Below are positions 36,571-46,398 of a DNA stretch of 64,000 nt, in pieces. This stretch comes from Gemmata massiliana (lineage in GTDB: Bacteria > Planctomycetota > Planctomycetia > Gemmatales > Gemmataceae), in the NCBI RefSeq assembly GCF_901538265.1, contig NZ_LR593886.1, positions 6,407,738-6,471,737 of the forward strand, in the 5' to 3' direction. A program made the position numbers and the translations under genes. The notes below the pieces were generated by a model. That model was not told the DNA's origin. It did no database searches and saw nothing but the letters and a program-made list of their open reading frames with translations. Numbering within the stretch: the first letter of the stretch is position 1; each line of letters begins with the position of its first letter.

Positions 36571-39500
36571 TCACGGTTTCGGCACGACCTTCGTTTCGTC
36601 CGCCGAGGTGAGGCTGAAATAGAACCCGTGCGGGTTGTTGCCATTCGCGATCTTGAGCAGCACGGTGTTCTTTCCCTTGATGAGTTTCACGGGCACCTTT
36701 TGCGCTTCCGGCGCCGCGGCCTTTGATTCGCGCGAAACGAACACGTCCTTGCCGTTCACCCAAACCCGCGCGCCGTCGTCCGGCCCGAGCAGGATCTCCG
36801 CCGACTGGTCGCTCGGCGATTCGATCTCCACGTACATGTACGAGGCCGAATTGGTCGAGCCGCTGCCGTGGTTCGCGGCGAGGTCGAAGTACCCCTTTCC
36901 GTCCGGGCGAATGGTCTTCCACTCACCAATAGCAAACTCGCCGATCGTCTTCGGGAGTTGCAACCGGAACGTGGCCTTCGGGTCGAACGCGCCCTTCTCC
37001 GGACCGTATTCCGTGTCGAGCGCCTCGTCCATGCCCTTCGCAGGGAATGGCCCGACGATCCGGAAGCTGTCCGGCGTGAGCGCCGCGGTCTTCAGCGTTT
37101 CGAGGTACGCGACGAGGTCCACCAGTTCGTCCTCGTTCAGCGCCGCGACAATGTCCTCGGGCATGATGGAGGTCTTCAGTTTGCGGACCTGACCCTCGAT
37201 GTCCTTTTTAAGAACAGTCGTGTCCTTACCGTTCGCGTCGCGGAGCGTGATCGCGGCGGGCGTGTCCGAAACGAGCAGCCCGCTCACGGTGACGTCCGCG
37301 GTGGTGGTCACGGAGTGCTGAATGTACTGGTCCGCGATCGCCTTCGACGGCGTCAGCAGCGACTCGTACAGGTTCTCGCGGCTGATCTTCTTGCCAATCA
37401 TCGACAGGTCCGGGCCGACCTGCCCGCCGGTTCCGCGAACCATGTGGCACTTCGCGCACTGGGCCGCCCCGGTGAGGCTCGCGGTCCACACAGCCTTCCC
37501 GCGTGCCACATCACCGCCGCGCCGAGCCAGTTCTGCGACCGCGGGGAGGCTCTTGGGGTTCAACTTGCCCGGCGCCGGGAACGCGAGCTTCGCCCGGTTC
37601 GCGAGGTCCGCGTAGGGCGAGTTCCGCAACAGGCGCCCGGCTTCGGCGAGCAGTTCTTTCGGGAGATCGCCCTTCGCGTGGGCGTCGAGTAACCACTGAC
37701 TCCCGGCGCGGTTACCGGCCAGCGCCGCCAAGCACGCAGACTTGAGTTCGGGCGTTCCACGGTCGCCGGCATTGATGCCGCGCACGAGTGAATCGAGGGC
37801 CACGGCCGCGAACTTGGGCGGTTGTTGCCCCTTCGGGAGCAGGTCGCCGAGCGCCTGAATGCACGCGACCGAAAGCGGGTTCTCCGGGCTGCCTGCCTCA
37901 ACGAGTGCAGACACGCTCTTGTCGTCCGGCAGTTTGCCGAGCGTGCGAACCGCTTCTTTGCGCAGGTCGAGCGCGGCGTCCTTGTTCTTGGCGATCGCGG
38001 CCACTGCGTCGACGCGACTCACTGCGTTCGCAGCGGCAACGAGTTGAAGCCCCGTGACAACCGTCTTCTCGTTGGCGAGTAGTGTGTCGAGCGCCGATGC
38101 GAGTGCCGGGCCGGTTTGCAGATCCTTCCACTTCGTCGGGAGGAAGAGTTTCAGGCTCTCGATGGCGCGAGCCTTCATTTCCGGTGCCGCGTCGCTCTTC
38201 AGCACGTCTAACATCGTGACGCCGGCCGCGAGTTCGTCGCTCGTGGCGAGGATGTCGACCACGCGGGCCTTCTGCGCCGCGGTCAGTTTGGGATCGGTGA
38301 GCAGCTTGCCGAGCCGCGGGAGCACGGACTTCGGCCGCAGTTCCCACACGAGGTCCGCGACCTTGTCGTTCCACTCCGGGAAGTGCTTGTCGAAGTCCGC
38401 GAGGATCGCGTCGCGCCGCTTCGGATCGGTCCCGCACGCGATGTTGAGAGCGGCACGGTAGAAGTGGTCCTGGCCGTCGTAGAGTTTGGCTCCCGCGAAA
38501 ATAAAAGGCATGGCGAAAGTTGGCTTTGCATTGCGAAGCGAGAGCAGCAATTCTCGCCGAACTTCGGGGGTATTCGCGTCGAATGTTTTCTGCAACGGGA
38601 CGTGAAATTTCTCCGGAATGGTGCTGAAGTCCGGGTAGAACTGTGAAATTTGGCGAACTTGGAACGGATGCGAGATTTTCTGATCCGCTGGATCCTTTTC
38701 GTCGAGCAAAGACCAACCATACATATCGATGGACGCCTCGCTTAGCAGCCACAGTGCTCGCGTTTGTGTAACACCTGCACTTTGCCCGTGCCGCTTTGCT
38801 GCATTCGCGAGGATATCATCGAGCATGTCCTTCTGCCGAATTGCACCGAGAGGCTGCGCGATTTCGGCGGCGTAAAATCGAGTAGCGATGCACGGCGATC
38901 CGAGACCGTCGATAAAGTCTTCAAACTTATTCCGGTCGAAGGCCGGCACCTTGTACCCCTTGTGGCCCTTCGGTGTAATTCGGTAGATGCGGCCGTCGGT
39001 GGGGTCGCCCATGCCGTGCCCACCGACACCGCGGTCGTACCAGTCGGCCACGAAGATGCTGCCGTCCGGGGCCACGCACACGTCCGACGGCCGGAACCAC
39101 GGGTCGCTGCTCGTTAAGAGCAGTTCCTTATCGAGTTCGTACCCCGCGCCCTTCGGCTTCGGGAAGAACCAGCGGACTTCCGACGGCGCGCAGTCACAGT
39201 GCAGTAGCGCGCCTTGGTACTTCTTGGGGAACAGCGCACCTTCGTAGAACGTGATCCCGGTCGGGCTGCCCTGCCCCGTTCGCAGCGTCTTGTGAACGAT
39301 CCCGGGTTGCTCCTCGTGCCAGTGCGACTGACCGGGACCGCGCGGACCGTAGCCGTAGTTTCCGCCCGGCATCACGAAACAGATGCGAGTTTGCTGATTA
39401 CCATCGTCGTCATTGTCCGAGAGCCACACTTCGCCAAAACTGTTGACACAGCACTCGTAGTTGTTGCGGAAGTTGTGCGCGATCAGTTCCAGGTTGGTGC

Positions 39501-40179
39501 CGCCAGCGTCGCAGCGCCACACGGTCCCCTTCTGGCAGTCGGTGGTGTTAGTCACCCACTTCTTGCCCTTCCCGTCGCTCGACTGAAGCCCGGTCAGGCC
39601 GCCGTCGCCGACGGTGAAGTACAACTTGCCATCCGGTCCGATGTTCAGCCCGTGAACGCCGTGGTCGTGGTCGAACCCGCCGAAACCGGTGAGGAACTTC
39701 TTCGGCGGGCCGTCGGCCTTCAGGTCGCCGTCCTTGTCCTCGAACACGAGGATGTCGGGCGACTGGCACACAAACACGCGCTGTCCCTTGCCGTCCGCGT
39801 AAGGCGCGACGCACACACCGAGCGGGCCGTACAGTTCCTCGCCCTGGTAGAACGTCTTCGCCTCGGTCGCTTTCCCCTCCCCCTTCGCATCAACCAGCAC
39901 AACGATCCGGTCGCCCTCCTTCCGAATGATCGGCCGGCCAAAGTTTTTGCGCCGATAATTCACGGCCTCTGCGACCCACACGCGCCCCTTGTGATCGACA
40001 TCAATGCTCGTGGGGTTAATCAGCATCGGTTCCGCGGCAAACAGTTCCACCTGGAAACCGTCCGCGACCTTGAGCGCGGCAAGCGCCTTTTCGGGCGGGA
40101 GCGGCCCGGCGCCCTTCGGTTGGGCGAACACCGGCCCGGCGAACGCGATCAATGCGGCCAGGGAAATGAGTCGGGGCAT
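36571..40179 (-). CDS. PVC-type heme-binding CxxCH protein with dehydrogenase-like and HEAT domains
   Basis: 1,202 residues from MPRLISLAALIAFAGPVFAQ (signal peptide). Order: an N-terminal propeller with PTSIDVDHKGRVWVAEAVNY, GLNIGPDGKLYFTVGDGG and FVADWYDRGVGGHG, typical of the membrane-bound dehydrogenase domain TIGR02604; HEAT-like repeats (about 500-860); a c-type heme site CAKCH at about 907 with QVGPDLSMIGKKISRENLYE (TIGR02603); then a C-terminal beta domain (VWVNGKDVFVSRE) like a carbohydrate- or PA14-type module. Likely periplasmic redox protein, perhaps a sugar or alcohol dehydrogenase. Substrate unknown; the family is hugely expanded in Planctomycetes. Confidence 0.9.
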   Translation of the reverse strand: MPRLISLAALIAFAGPVFAQPKGAGPLPPEKALAALKVADGFQVELFAAEPMLINPTSIDVDHKGRVWVAEAVNYRRKNFGRPIIRKEGDRIVVLVDAKGEGKATEAKTFYQGEELYGPLGVCVAPYADGKGQRVFVCQSPDILVFEDKDGDLKADGPPKKFLTGFGGFDHDHGVHGLNIGPDGKLYFTVGDGGLTGLQSSDGKGKKWVTNTTDCQKGTVWRCDAGGTNLELIAHNFRNNYECCVNSFGEVWLSDNDDDGNQQTRICFVMPGGNYGYGPRGPGQSHWHEEQPGIVHKTLRTGQGSPTGITFYEGALFPKKYQGALLHCDCAPSEVRWFFPKPKGAGYELDKELLLTSSDPWFRPSDVCVAPDGSIFVADWYDRGVGGHGMGDPTDGRIYRITPKGHKGYKVPAFDRNKFEDFIDGLGSPCIATRFYAAEIAQPLGAIRQKDMLDDILANAAKRHGQSAGVTQTRALWLLSEASIDMYGWSLLDEKDPADQKISHPFQVRQISQFYPDFSTIPEKFHVPLQKTFDANTPEVRRELLLSLRNAKPTFAMPFIFAGAKLYDGQDHFYRAALNIACGTDPKRRDAILADFDKHFPEWNDKVADLVWELRPKSVLPRLGKLLTDPKLTAAQKARVVDILATSDELAAGVTMLDVLKSDAAPEMKARAIESLKLFLPTKWKDLQTGPALASALDTLLANEKTVVTGLQLVAAANAVSRVDAVAAIAKNKDAALDLRKEAVRTLGKLPDDKSVSALVEAGSPENPLSVACIQALGDLLPKGQQPPKFAAVALDSLVRGINAGDRGTPELKSACLAALAGNRAGSQWLLDAHAKGDLPKELLAEAGRLLRNSPYADLANRAKLAFPAPGKLNPKSLPAVAELARRGGDVARGKAVWTASLTGAAQCAKCHMVRGTGGQVGPDLSMIGKKISRENLYESLLTPSKAIADQYIQHSVTTTADVTVSGLLVSDTPAAITLRDANGKDTTVLKKDIEGQVRKLKTSIMPEDIVAALNEDELVDLVAYLETLKTAALTPDSFRIVGPFPAKGMDEALDTEYGPEKGAFDPKATFRLQLPKTIGEFAIGEWKTIRPDGKGYFDLAANHGSGSTNSASYMYVEIESPSDQSAEILLGPDDGARVWVNGKDVFVSRESKAAAPEAQKVPVKLIKGKNTVLLKIANGNNPHGFYFSLTSADETKVVPKP

Positions 40180-40482
40180 GCTGGGAAGGCTCCGAGAGCG
40201 AGGGAGAGTCGAGGCAGGTGCGGCCAGTGTACCGCGAACTGGCGCCGAGCGAAACAGCCTGAAACGAACCGCGTGCATTCGGTGAACCTCCGCGAAATCA
40301 GAGTGTGTGCGTGTCAGAATTCACGCCGCGCCCTCATTTTTTCTCGCAAGCCCTTAACTTCCGTTCACGCCTGAATCGGCTGCCGACACAGATGTGACAA
40401 CTGCGTTGGCCTGGGGCGAGTTTGCGACCTAGAGTTGGACGCCACACCCCGTCCCGGTTGGGACGTCGAGCGAGCGCAATCA

Positions 40483-41907
40483 ATGATCGGCCGCGTATTC
40501 ATGGGGCGTTACGAGACCAGGAGGCAGCTCGGCGAGGGCGGCATGGGGAAGGTGTACCTCGCGCGCCAGATCGACCTGGGACGCGAGGTCGTCGTTAAGG
40601 TGATGCACGAGCAGATCGCGGCGGACCCGAAATTCCGCGACCGGTTCCAGCGCGAAACACTTCTCATGGCCCGGTTCCAGCACCCCGGTGCGGTCACGCT
40701 CTACGACGCGACCCTCGACGACCCGCTCGGGCCGTGCATCGTGATGGAATACGTGAAGGGCGTGAACCTCGAATCGCTGCTCGCAAAGAACAAGCGCATG
40801 AGCGCGCCACGCGTGGGCCGCATCATCGGCGAACTGTGCGAGGTGCTCCAGGCCGCGCACGAAGAGGGCATCATCCACCGCGACCTGAAGCCCGCGAACC
40901 TCATGATCCTCGACGCGGACACCCCGCGCGAGCGCATCAAGGTGATGGACTTCGGCCTCGCGAAGCTGGTCGAGGGCGAGCCGACCTCGCACAAGGTGAC
41001 CGACACGAACGTGGACTTCGCCGTCGGCACGCCCGGGTACATTTGCCCGGAGCAGGTGCGCGGCGAAGAAATGGACCACCGCGGCGACCTGTACAGCGTC
41101 GGCGTGATGATGTACGAACTGCTCACCGGCCGGCTCCCGTTCAACGGGCCGACCAGCATGGACATCCTGCTCGCGCACGCGACCGAGTTCGCCCCCACGT
41201 TCGCGGAACTGGGGCTGAGCGGGTGGGTTCCCGGCGAAATCGAGGAACTGGTCTTCGACACGCTCGCCAAAGATCCGGACGACCGACCGCAAACCGCCCG
41301 CGCCCTCGCCGAGCGGTTCGACACGGCCCTGAACCGGGCACAGGTGAAAGCGGAAGCGCGCGGGTCGCGCCTCGTATCGATCCCGGCCCCCGGTTCGGGC
41401 GTCAAAACTCCTGGTTCGGGCCTCAAGGCCCCGGGGCCAAAGTCCTCGTACCCCGGGTTGCCGACCTCCGCGGTCAACACCCCGCCGCCCGCGACGTCCG
41501 CGACGCCGACGCACATCAGCGGTTCGCGCGAACAGGCCGCGCTGCCGTTCCACATGGAAGCGTGGATGCCGGAGCAGATCGCTATTGTGAAACTCCGCGG
41601 GTTCGTTCACGACGCCGGCGGCGAAGTGGTGGAAAGCGTCCCGGGGCTGATCAAGGTCCGGCTCGGTGGCCAGAAGGCCCCGGCCGGCGGAGCACTGTCG
41701 TGGCTCGGGCTGCGCCGCGCGTCCAACCCGATCGACGTGGAACTGCACCTGCACCACCTGGACCCGACGAAAGAGAACCACCTCACGGTTCACGTTCTGT
41801 TCCGCCCGTCGCACCCGGCGCTACTCACCGACCGCAACTGGCGCCAGCGCTGCACACAGGTGTTCGTCGAACTCCGGTCGTACCTGATGGGCCGCTCCCC
41901 CGAGTAA
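40483..41907 (+). CDS. Serine/threonine protein kinase
   Basis: 474 residues from ATG 40483; a TTG at 40435 would add 16. The Hanks-type kinase domain (about 10-270) is intact: LGEGGMGKVYLAR, VVVKVMHE with the ATP Lys, HRDLKPANLM, DFGLAKL, GTPGYICPEQ and HRGDLYSVGVMMYELLTGRL. After it comes a Pro/Ser/Gly linker (about 305-355, with PGSG-type repeats) and a C-terminal domain of about 120 residues that I do not recognise. No membrane helix, so cytoplasmic, unlike many PASTA kinases. Confidence 0.92.
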   Translation: MIGRVFMGRYETRRQLGEGGMGKVYLARQIDLGREVVVKVMHEQIAADPKFRDRFQRETLLMARFQHPGAVTLYDATLDDPLGPCIVMEYVKGVNLESLLAKNKRMSAPRVGRIIGELCEVLQAAHEEGIIHRDLKPANLMILDADTPRERIKVMDFGLAKLVEGEPTSHKVTDTNVDFAVGTPGYICPEQVRGEEMDHRGDLYSVGVMMYELLTGRLPFNGPTSMDILLAHATEFAPTFAELGLSGWVPGEIEELVFDTLAKDPDDRPQTARALAERFDTALNRAQVKAEARGSRLVSIPAPGSGVKTPGSGLKAPGPKSSYPGLPTSAVNTPPPATSATPTHISGSREQAALPFHMEAWMPEQIAIVKLRGFVHDAGGEVVESVPGLIKVRLGGQKAPAGGALSWLGLRRASNPIDVELHLHHLDPTKENHLTVHVLFRPSHPALLTDRNWRQRCTQVFVELRSYLMGRSPE

Positions 41908-42332
41908 CGGGCACATCACTCTCCCCACAGTTCACGCCCACCTCCTCGCGCCCCTTTCGATCGCTCCCGCAGCCGGACAGCAACCGGCTCGGTGCGTTCG
42001 TCACACGTGGCACTCTTCCTTAATTTCCCAACGAGACCGAAGTGCCTGGCGCTCTACGCGGAAGGTCCGTTGCATCGCGCGCTCGTTTTGTGTTTGGGTA
42101 ATGCAACACCACCGAACAATGCCCTTCTGTCGCTCGGTGACCGACTCGCCCATAACGGGACCAACAGCTTCGAGTCGATGCACACGGCGCAAAGTGCTCG
42201 GGAGACGGAGTCCGTCCTGATTGGGAGCAAAACAGTGCAGATCGGCGCGAAATCGAGTAAATAAGACGGCACCACGGTACTCACCTGATTTCCGCCCGCT
42301 CCTGCCACAAGAAAGACACACCGAGGGACTTC
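41908..42332. other. Intergenic region without recognised gene
   Basis: A gap of 425 bp, less GC-rich than the flanks. Short open frames exist but none has coding character or a ribosome site. It should contain the promoter of the esterase gene; no terminator hairpin was found behind the kinase. Confidence 0.4.
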
Positions 42333-43439
42333 ATGTTCAAGCTGTGGATGGCTGTTCTGATTACCGCTTTTGCGTGTTCCAGTTCGTCGGCCGCGCCACC
42401 GGTGCGCAAGTACGACGACAAGGGCGCACCGCCGTTCAAGGTGCTAAAAGAGGGCGAGAACCCGCCACTCGACGCCAACGACAACTTCGTCACCGGGCCG
42501 AAGTACGTGTCCGCGCCGGAGCGCAAGAAGGGCGAGGGCGTTCCCGAAGGGAAGGTGGAGCAGTTCGTGATCGACTCGAAGGAAACCAAACTCTTTAACC
42601 CCGGCATCGCCCGCAAGGAGTTCGGGAAAGTCGATCCGAAGAACCCGAAGGCCCTGATCGTCGAGACCCACGCCATCGACTACAAGCGCGCGATCACGGT
42701 CTACGTTCCCGCACAATATAAGTCGGGCGACGAGGCGCCGTTCATGGTCGTTCACGACGGCCCCGGCCCCAGCAAGAACCCCTCGTCGGGTATGCGAACC
42801 GTCCTCGATAACCTGATCGCCCAGAAGCGCATTCCCCCCATCGTCGTCATCCACATCGCCAACGGCGGGGGCGACGCTCAGGGGCACGAGCGCGGCAAAG
42901 AGTACGACAACATGAACGGCGACTTCGCCACGTACATCGAAGACGAGGTGCTGCCGCGCGTGGAGAAGAACTACAAGGTGAAGCTGACCAAAGACCCCGA
43001 CGGCCGAGCGGCGATGGGGAACAGCTCGGGCGGCTCGGCCGCGCTCATCATGGCGTGGTTCCGTACCGACCTGTACCACCGGGTGCTGACCACCTCGGGC
43101 ACGTTCGTGAACCAGGCGTGGCCGTTCGATGAGAAGTACCCCGACGGGGCCTGGGGGTTCCACGAAACACTCATCCCCAAAGAGCCCAAGAAGCCGATCC
43201 GCATCTTCCTGTCCGTCGGCGATTCGGACCTGCTCAACCCCAACGTGATGCGCGACGACATGCACGACTGGGTGGAAGCAAATCACCGGATGGCCAAAGT
43301 GCTCAAGGAGAAGGGGTACGAGTATCAGTACCTGTTCTGCCGCGGGCAGGGGCACAGCATCGGTGGCGCCCAGCAGCAGTTCCTCCCGCACGCCATCGAA
43401 TGGGTGTGGAAGGGCTACGCCCCGAAGCAGGGCAAATAG
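42333..43439 (+). CDS. Secreted esterase, alpha/beta-hydrolase fold (Fes/IroE-like)
   Basis: 368 residues with a signal peptide (MFKLWMAVLITAFACSSSSA). From about residue 110 it is a putative-esterase (PF00756-type) domain: YKRAITVYVPAQYKSGDEAP, FMVVHDGPGP, nucleophile Ser in MGNSSGGSAALIM, acidic residue in GDSDLL and His in GQGHSIGG. Such enzymes cleave siderophores, acetyl-xylan or similar esters outside the cell. Substrate open. A clear hairpin follows. Confidence 0.85.
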   Translation: MFKLWMAVLITAFACSSSSAAPPVRKYDDKGAPPFKVLKEGENPPLDANDNFVTGPKYVSAPERKKGEGVPEGKVEQFVIDSKETKLFNPGIARKEFGKVDPKNPKALIVETHAIDYKRAITVYVPAQYKSGDEAPFMVVHDGPGPSKNPSSGMRTVLDNLIAQKRIPPIVVIHIANGGGDAQGHERGKEYDNMNGDFATYIEDEVLPRVEKNYKVKLTKDPDGRAAMGNSSGGSAALIMAWFRTDLYHRVLTTSGTFVNQAWPFDEKYPDGAWGFHETLIPKEPKKPIRIFLSVGDSDLLNPNVMRDDMHDWVEANHRMAKVLKEKGYEYQYLFCRGQGHSIGGAQQQFLPHAIEWVWKGYAPKQGK

Positions 43440-43458
43440 TCGACCGGCCCGACGTCAT

Positions 43459-43499
43459 GATGGCACCCCGGCACGCGCTTCCGCCGCTGGGGTGCCATC
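43459..43499 (+). terminator. Hairpin after the esterase gene
   Basis: GATGGCACCCC and GGGGTGCCATC form a perfect 11-bp stem around a 19-base loop, 20 bases after the stop. The following ACGATTC is not U-rich. Confidence 0.65.
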
Positions 43500-43577
43500 A
43501 ACGATTCTGCGGCGCGGATTGAGGATGGCCGGAACCGTGTGAGTTCGATTACCCGGCTCCGCTTTCGTGATAGACCA

Positions 43578-44297
43578 TCAGCTCCGCTCGATCTCGCCGG
43601 CAGCGCGGTCCAGGGCCGCGGTGATGGCGTTCAGCGCCTCCGTCGTTAGCGGCCCCTTGCCGAGCCGGACCTGGAGCGCGGCTCGCAGGTTGCCCATCGC
43701 ACGCATTAACTCGGGGGCTGGCGCCCCGCCAAACCGGGTGTTCGCCTCTGCGAGACGCGCTTTGGCCGCCTGGATGTCGGCCGCGTGCGATTCCACTTCG
43801 GCCCGCCCCTCGTCGGTGAGCCGGTACAGCTTCTTCGGCCCCTGCGCTTCGCTCGCGATTAGCCCGGTCTCTTCTAGCAGTGTGAGCGTCGGATAGATGA
43901 CGCCGGGGCTCGGGGCGTAGTGCCCGCTCAGCGCGTCGGCGATGGCCTTGATGATCTCGTACCCGTGCCGCGGCTGGGCGGCGATCAGGTCCAGCGTGAG
44001 CCAGCGCAGGTCGCCCTGTTCGAGCGGGCGCCCGGCGGGCCCGCGCCCCCGGTGCCCACCGTTCCAGCCGAACCCCCAACCGTCCCGGCCGCGGCCGCCG
44101 TGGTGACCGTGACGCCCCATCTCGTCGCCTCCGTCCTCAAAGGGTGTGAACTCCGCCCCCTCGTCCGGTTCGTACCGGTACTCGCCGTGGCCGAAGTGCC
44201 GCCCACCCCGCCCGCGGCAGAAGTGGGCACGGTTCACCATCTCGGCCGTGCCCCTGGGGTCGCCTCCGCGTCCATGTTTGAAATAGCCACCGAACAT
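43578..44297 (-). CDS. PadR family transcriptional regulator
   Basis: 239 residues, ATG 44297 with GGAGG nine bases upstream. The first 90 residues are rich in Gly, His and Arg (GRHGHHGGRGRDGWGFGWNG) and might bind metal. Residues about 95-175 form the PadR winged helix: LTLDLIAAQPRHGYEIIKAI, YAPSPGVIYPTLTLLEETGL and KKLYRLTDEGRAEVE. A helical dimerisation tail follows. Twin GATATATC palindromes about 105-150 bp upstream are candidate binding sites, so autoregulation is likely. No efflux gene is adjacent. Confidence 0.88.
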   Translation of the reverse strand: MFGGYFKHGRGGDPRGTAEMVNRAHFCRGRGGRHFGHGEYRYEPDEGAEFTPFEDGGDEMGRHGHHGGRGRDGWGFGWNGGHRGRGPAGRPLEQGDLRWLTLDLIAAQPRHGYEIIKAIADALSGHYAPSPGVIYPTLTLLEETGLIASEAQGPKKLYRLTDEGRAEVESHAADIQAAKARLAEANTRFGGAPAPELMRAMGNLRAALQVRLGKGPLTTEALNAITAALDRAAGEIERS

Positions 44298-44402
44298 TCA
44301 AATGCCTCCATTTTGGGAGCCGGGTACCGCATGTCGCGGTCCCAAGCACTCGCTCAGAAAGGCCCGTCGACAACCTCTTTGAGCAGTTTAAGCGCCAACT
44401 TA

Positions 44403-44444
44403 GATATATCTTTTAATGACCTGCGGAATCAAGCCCGATATATC
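44403..44444. promoter_or_regulatory. Twin GATATATC palindromes upstream of padR
   Basis: TTAGATATATCTTT (core 44403-44410) and CCGATATATCGAA (core 44437-44444) are identical 8-bp palindromes 34 bp apart, close to three helical turns, in an AT-rich stretch. Inferred operator for the PadR regulator; it may overlap the promoter. Confidence 0.5.
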
Positions 44445-44569
44445 GAATTGCCAGTTCTATTCTGGGCGTCTCGTTGCAAAGTGTTAATGGAAATCACTTT
44501 GTGGCGCAAACAAAACCGATCAGCTCGCTAATCCGGGATCACTCTTAGCTCTGGCGCGGTGGTTCAGTG

Positions 44570-45190
44570 TCACGCCTCGCCGTCACGTTTCCTGGTTCGG
44601 TGCGCCGCCGCTTTCGCCCGATTCCCGCACACCGCCATACTGCACCACCTCCGGGCGTGGGACTTGGTGCGATCGAGGAACACCAGGGTGCAAGCGTACC
44701 CCTCACACGCCCGAACCAGCCGGAAGTCCGCGTTGCAAATCAGATCGGAGACGGTCTCGGCGAGGGGCAGCAGTAGCTCGCTCGGCCCCGACCACCGCCG
44801 GACCCGGCGCACCTGAACAGCCTGTCCTTCGTTGCCGACCTCGACCACGGGGTAACTGGTGTCGCCCGCGAGGATCTCGTTCAACGGTCCGAGGTTCCTG
44901 ACTGCACTGGGGGTGATCGGTTTCCCCATGTGACGGGTGACGAACCCCCGCAGCCAATCCCGTAACTCCCGCGCGCAATCGGCCACGTCGTCGAGCGCCC
45001 GGCGCTCCTTCGACGCCCGGAACCGGGACGCGACACTCGGGTCGATCAAGTGCGCTCGTTCCAACCAGTCGAGCAGGTCGTGCCCGTTCCGGAGCCACTC
45101 AACCGGGACGTCGACCGGCGTGGCGACGGTGTTGAGGAAGTCGAGCGCCGGGTGGTCTCCGACGAAGAACGGGGCCGATCGATCTGGCAT
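44570..45190 (-). CDS. CGNR zinc finger (ABATE domain) transcriptional regulator
   Basis: 206 residues; ATG 45190 has GGAGG seven bases upstream. The N-terminus (FFVGDHPALDFLNTVATPVD) and middle form the ABATE stress-sensing domain. The C-terminus CEGYACTLVFLDRTKSHARR followed by WCSMAVCGNRAKAAAHRTRK is the CGNR zinc finger. Family members are thought to be stress-responsive DNA-binding proteins. It is divergent from an oxidoreductase gene, which it probably controls through shared GGTTAC sites. Confidence 0.88.
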   Translation of the reverse strand: MPDRSAPFFVGDHPALDFLNTVATPVDVPVEWLRNGHDLLDWLERAHLIDPSVASRFRASKERRALDDVADCARELRDWLRGFVTRHMGKPITPSAVRNLGPLNEILAGDTSYPVVEVGNEGQAVQVRRVRRWSGPSELLLPLAETVSDLICNADFRLVRACEGYACTLVFLDRTKSHARRWCSMAVCGNRAKAAAHRTRKRDGEA

Positions 45191-45218
45191 CGCGGGCCTC
45201 CAAAAGGCACGATTCATT

Positions 45219-45264
45219 GTAACCAGTAAAAACACTGAAAGAAGGTTACTCCTGCATGGTAACC
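45219..45264. promoter_or_regulatory. Three GGTTAC/GTAACC sites in a divergent promoter
   Basis: GTAACC at 45219, GGTTAC at 45244 and GGTAACC at 45258 lie in the 120-bp gap between the CGNR regulator and the oxidoreductase. The last two face each other. Candidate binding sites for the CGNR protein; inferred from repetition and position only. Confidence 0.4.
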
Positions 45265-45310
45265 GCTGTAGATTGATTTCGGAGGTTGTTAAACTTCGAG
45301 GGCAACGATC

Positions 45311-46282
45311 ATGCGGGCAATCACGCGGAAGCACTTCGGCGGCCCGGACGTGCTGGAGATCCGGGACATTCCGGAACCCGAGCCGAGGGCGGGTCACGCG
45401 GTGATCGAGGTGAAGGCGTTCGGGATCAACCACGCCGAGAAGCACATGCGTGAGGGTAACTGGGCCGAGATCGCCGACGTGAGTGGCATCGAGTGCGTCG
45501 GGGTCGTGAAGTCCTGCCCGGGCGGGGAATTCACACCGGGGACCAAGGTGGCGGCCCTGATGGGCGGGTTGGGGCGGACCATCAACGGGAGCTACGCCGA
45601 GTTCACCCGCGCCCCGGCCACCAACGTCGCGAGTATCGAGTCGGATCTCTCGTGGGCCGAGCTAGCGGCCATCCCCGAAACCTACGCCACGGCGTGGACG
45701 TGCCTGTTCCGCAACCTCGAAGTCACTCGGGGGCAGACGCTCGTCGTCCGCGGTGCGACGTCCTCGTTCGGGCAGGCGGCCGTCAACATGGCGGTGAGCG
45801 CCGGGGTGAAGGTCATCGCGACCACACGAACCCGCGATCGGTTTGGGGCGCTGGAGGCGCTCGGGGCGAGCCGGGTCGAGGTCGAGGGGCCGGACCTGTC
45901 CCAGCGGATCGCGGAGGCGAAGACGGTCGACGCGGTGCTGGACCTGGTCGGCAACAGCACGATCCTCGACTCGTTGAACGTGCTCCGGCGCGGCGGTCGC
46001 GCGTGCCTGGCCGGGTGGCTCGGCGGGCTGGACTCGATCCCCGATTTCAACCCGCTGTCGCAGATGGCGAGCGGGGTACACCTCACGTTCTTCGGGAGCT
46101 TCGTGTTCGGCACGCCCGGCTTCCCCCTATCGGACGTGCCACTCCAGGCGATCGCAGCCGACGTCGCAGCCGGGCGGTATCAGGCGAAGCCCTCCCGGGT
46201 GTTCCGGTTCGAGGACATCCGCGAGGCGCACCGGGTCATGGACGCGAACCAGGCCAACGGGAAAATGGTGGTCGTTATCTGA
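45311..46282 (+). CDS. Quinone-reductase-like medium-chain dehydrogenase
   Basis: 323 residues. MDR superfamily: MRAITRKHFGGPDVLEIRDI, AFGINHAEKHMREGNW, IECVGVV, then the Rossmann fold with VVRGATSSFGQAAVNMAVSA and AVLDLVGNSTILDSLNVLRR. The catalytic and structural zinc Cys/His sites of alcohol dehydrogenases are missing, so it resembles zinc-free NADPH:quinone reductases. Divergent from the CGNR regulator; a flavin reductase follows 116 bp later, suggesting a redox-stress cluster. Confidence 0.88.
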   Translation: MRAITRKHFGGPDVLEIRDIPEPEPRAGHAVIEVKAFGINHAEKHMREGNWAEIADVSGIECVGVVKSCPGGEFTPGTKVAALMGGLGRTINGSYAEFTRAPATNVASIESDLSWAELAAIPETYATAWTCLFRNLEVTRGQTLVVRGATSSFGQAAVNMAVSAGVKVIATTRTRDRFGALEALGASRVEVEGPDLSQRIAEAKTVDAVLDLVGNSTILDSLNVLRRGGRACLAGWLGGLDSIPDFNPLSQMASGVHLTFFGSFVFGTPGFPLSDVPLQAIAADVAAGRYQAKPSRVFRFEDIREAHRVMDANQANGKMVVVI

Positions 46283-46398
46283 ACCGTTCCGATACACATG
46301 CCCCTATCCGATCGGGCGCTTGATGTGATCCGTTACCGTTCGGTCGGGCTATACCCGGATGACCTGGGACTCTTCCCCAACTTACAAGCGAGACCATC

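Noticed and set aside
39214-40374. 386-codon plus-strand frame opposite the CxxCH gene
   Set aside because: Antisense shadow with no recognisable domain; the opposite strand has signal peptide and family motifs.
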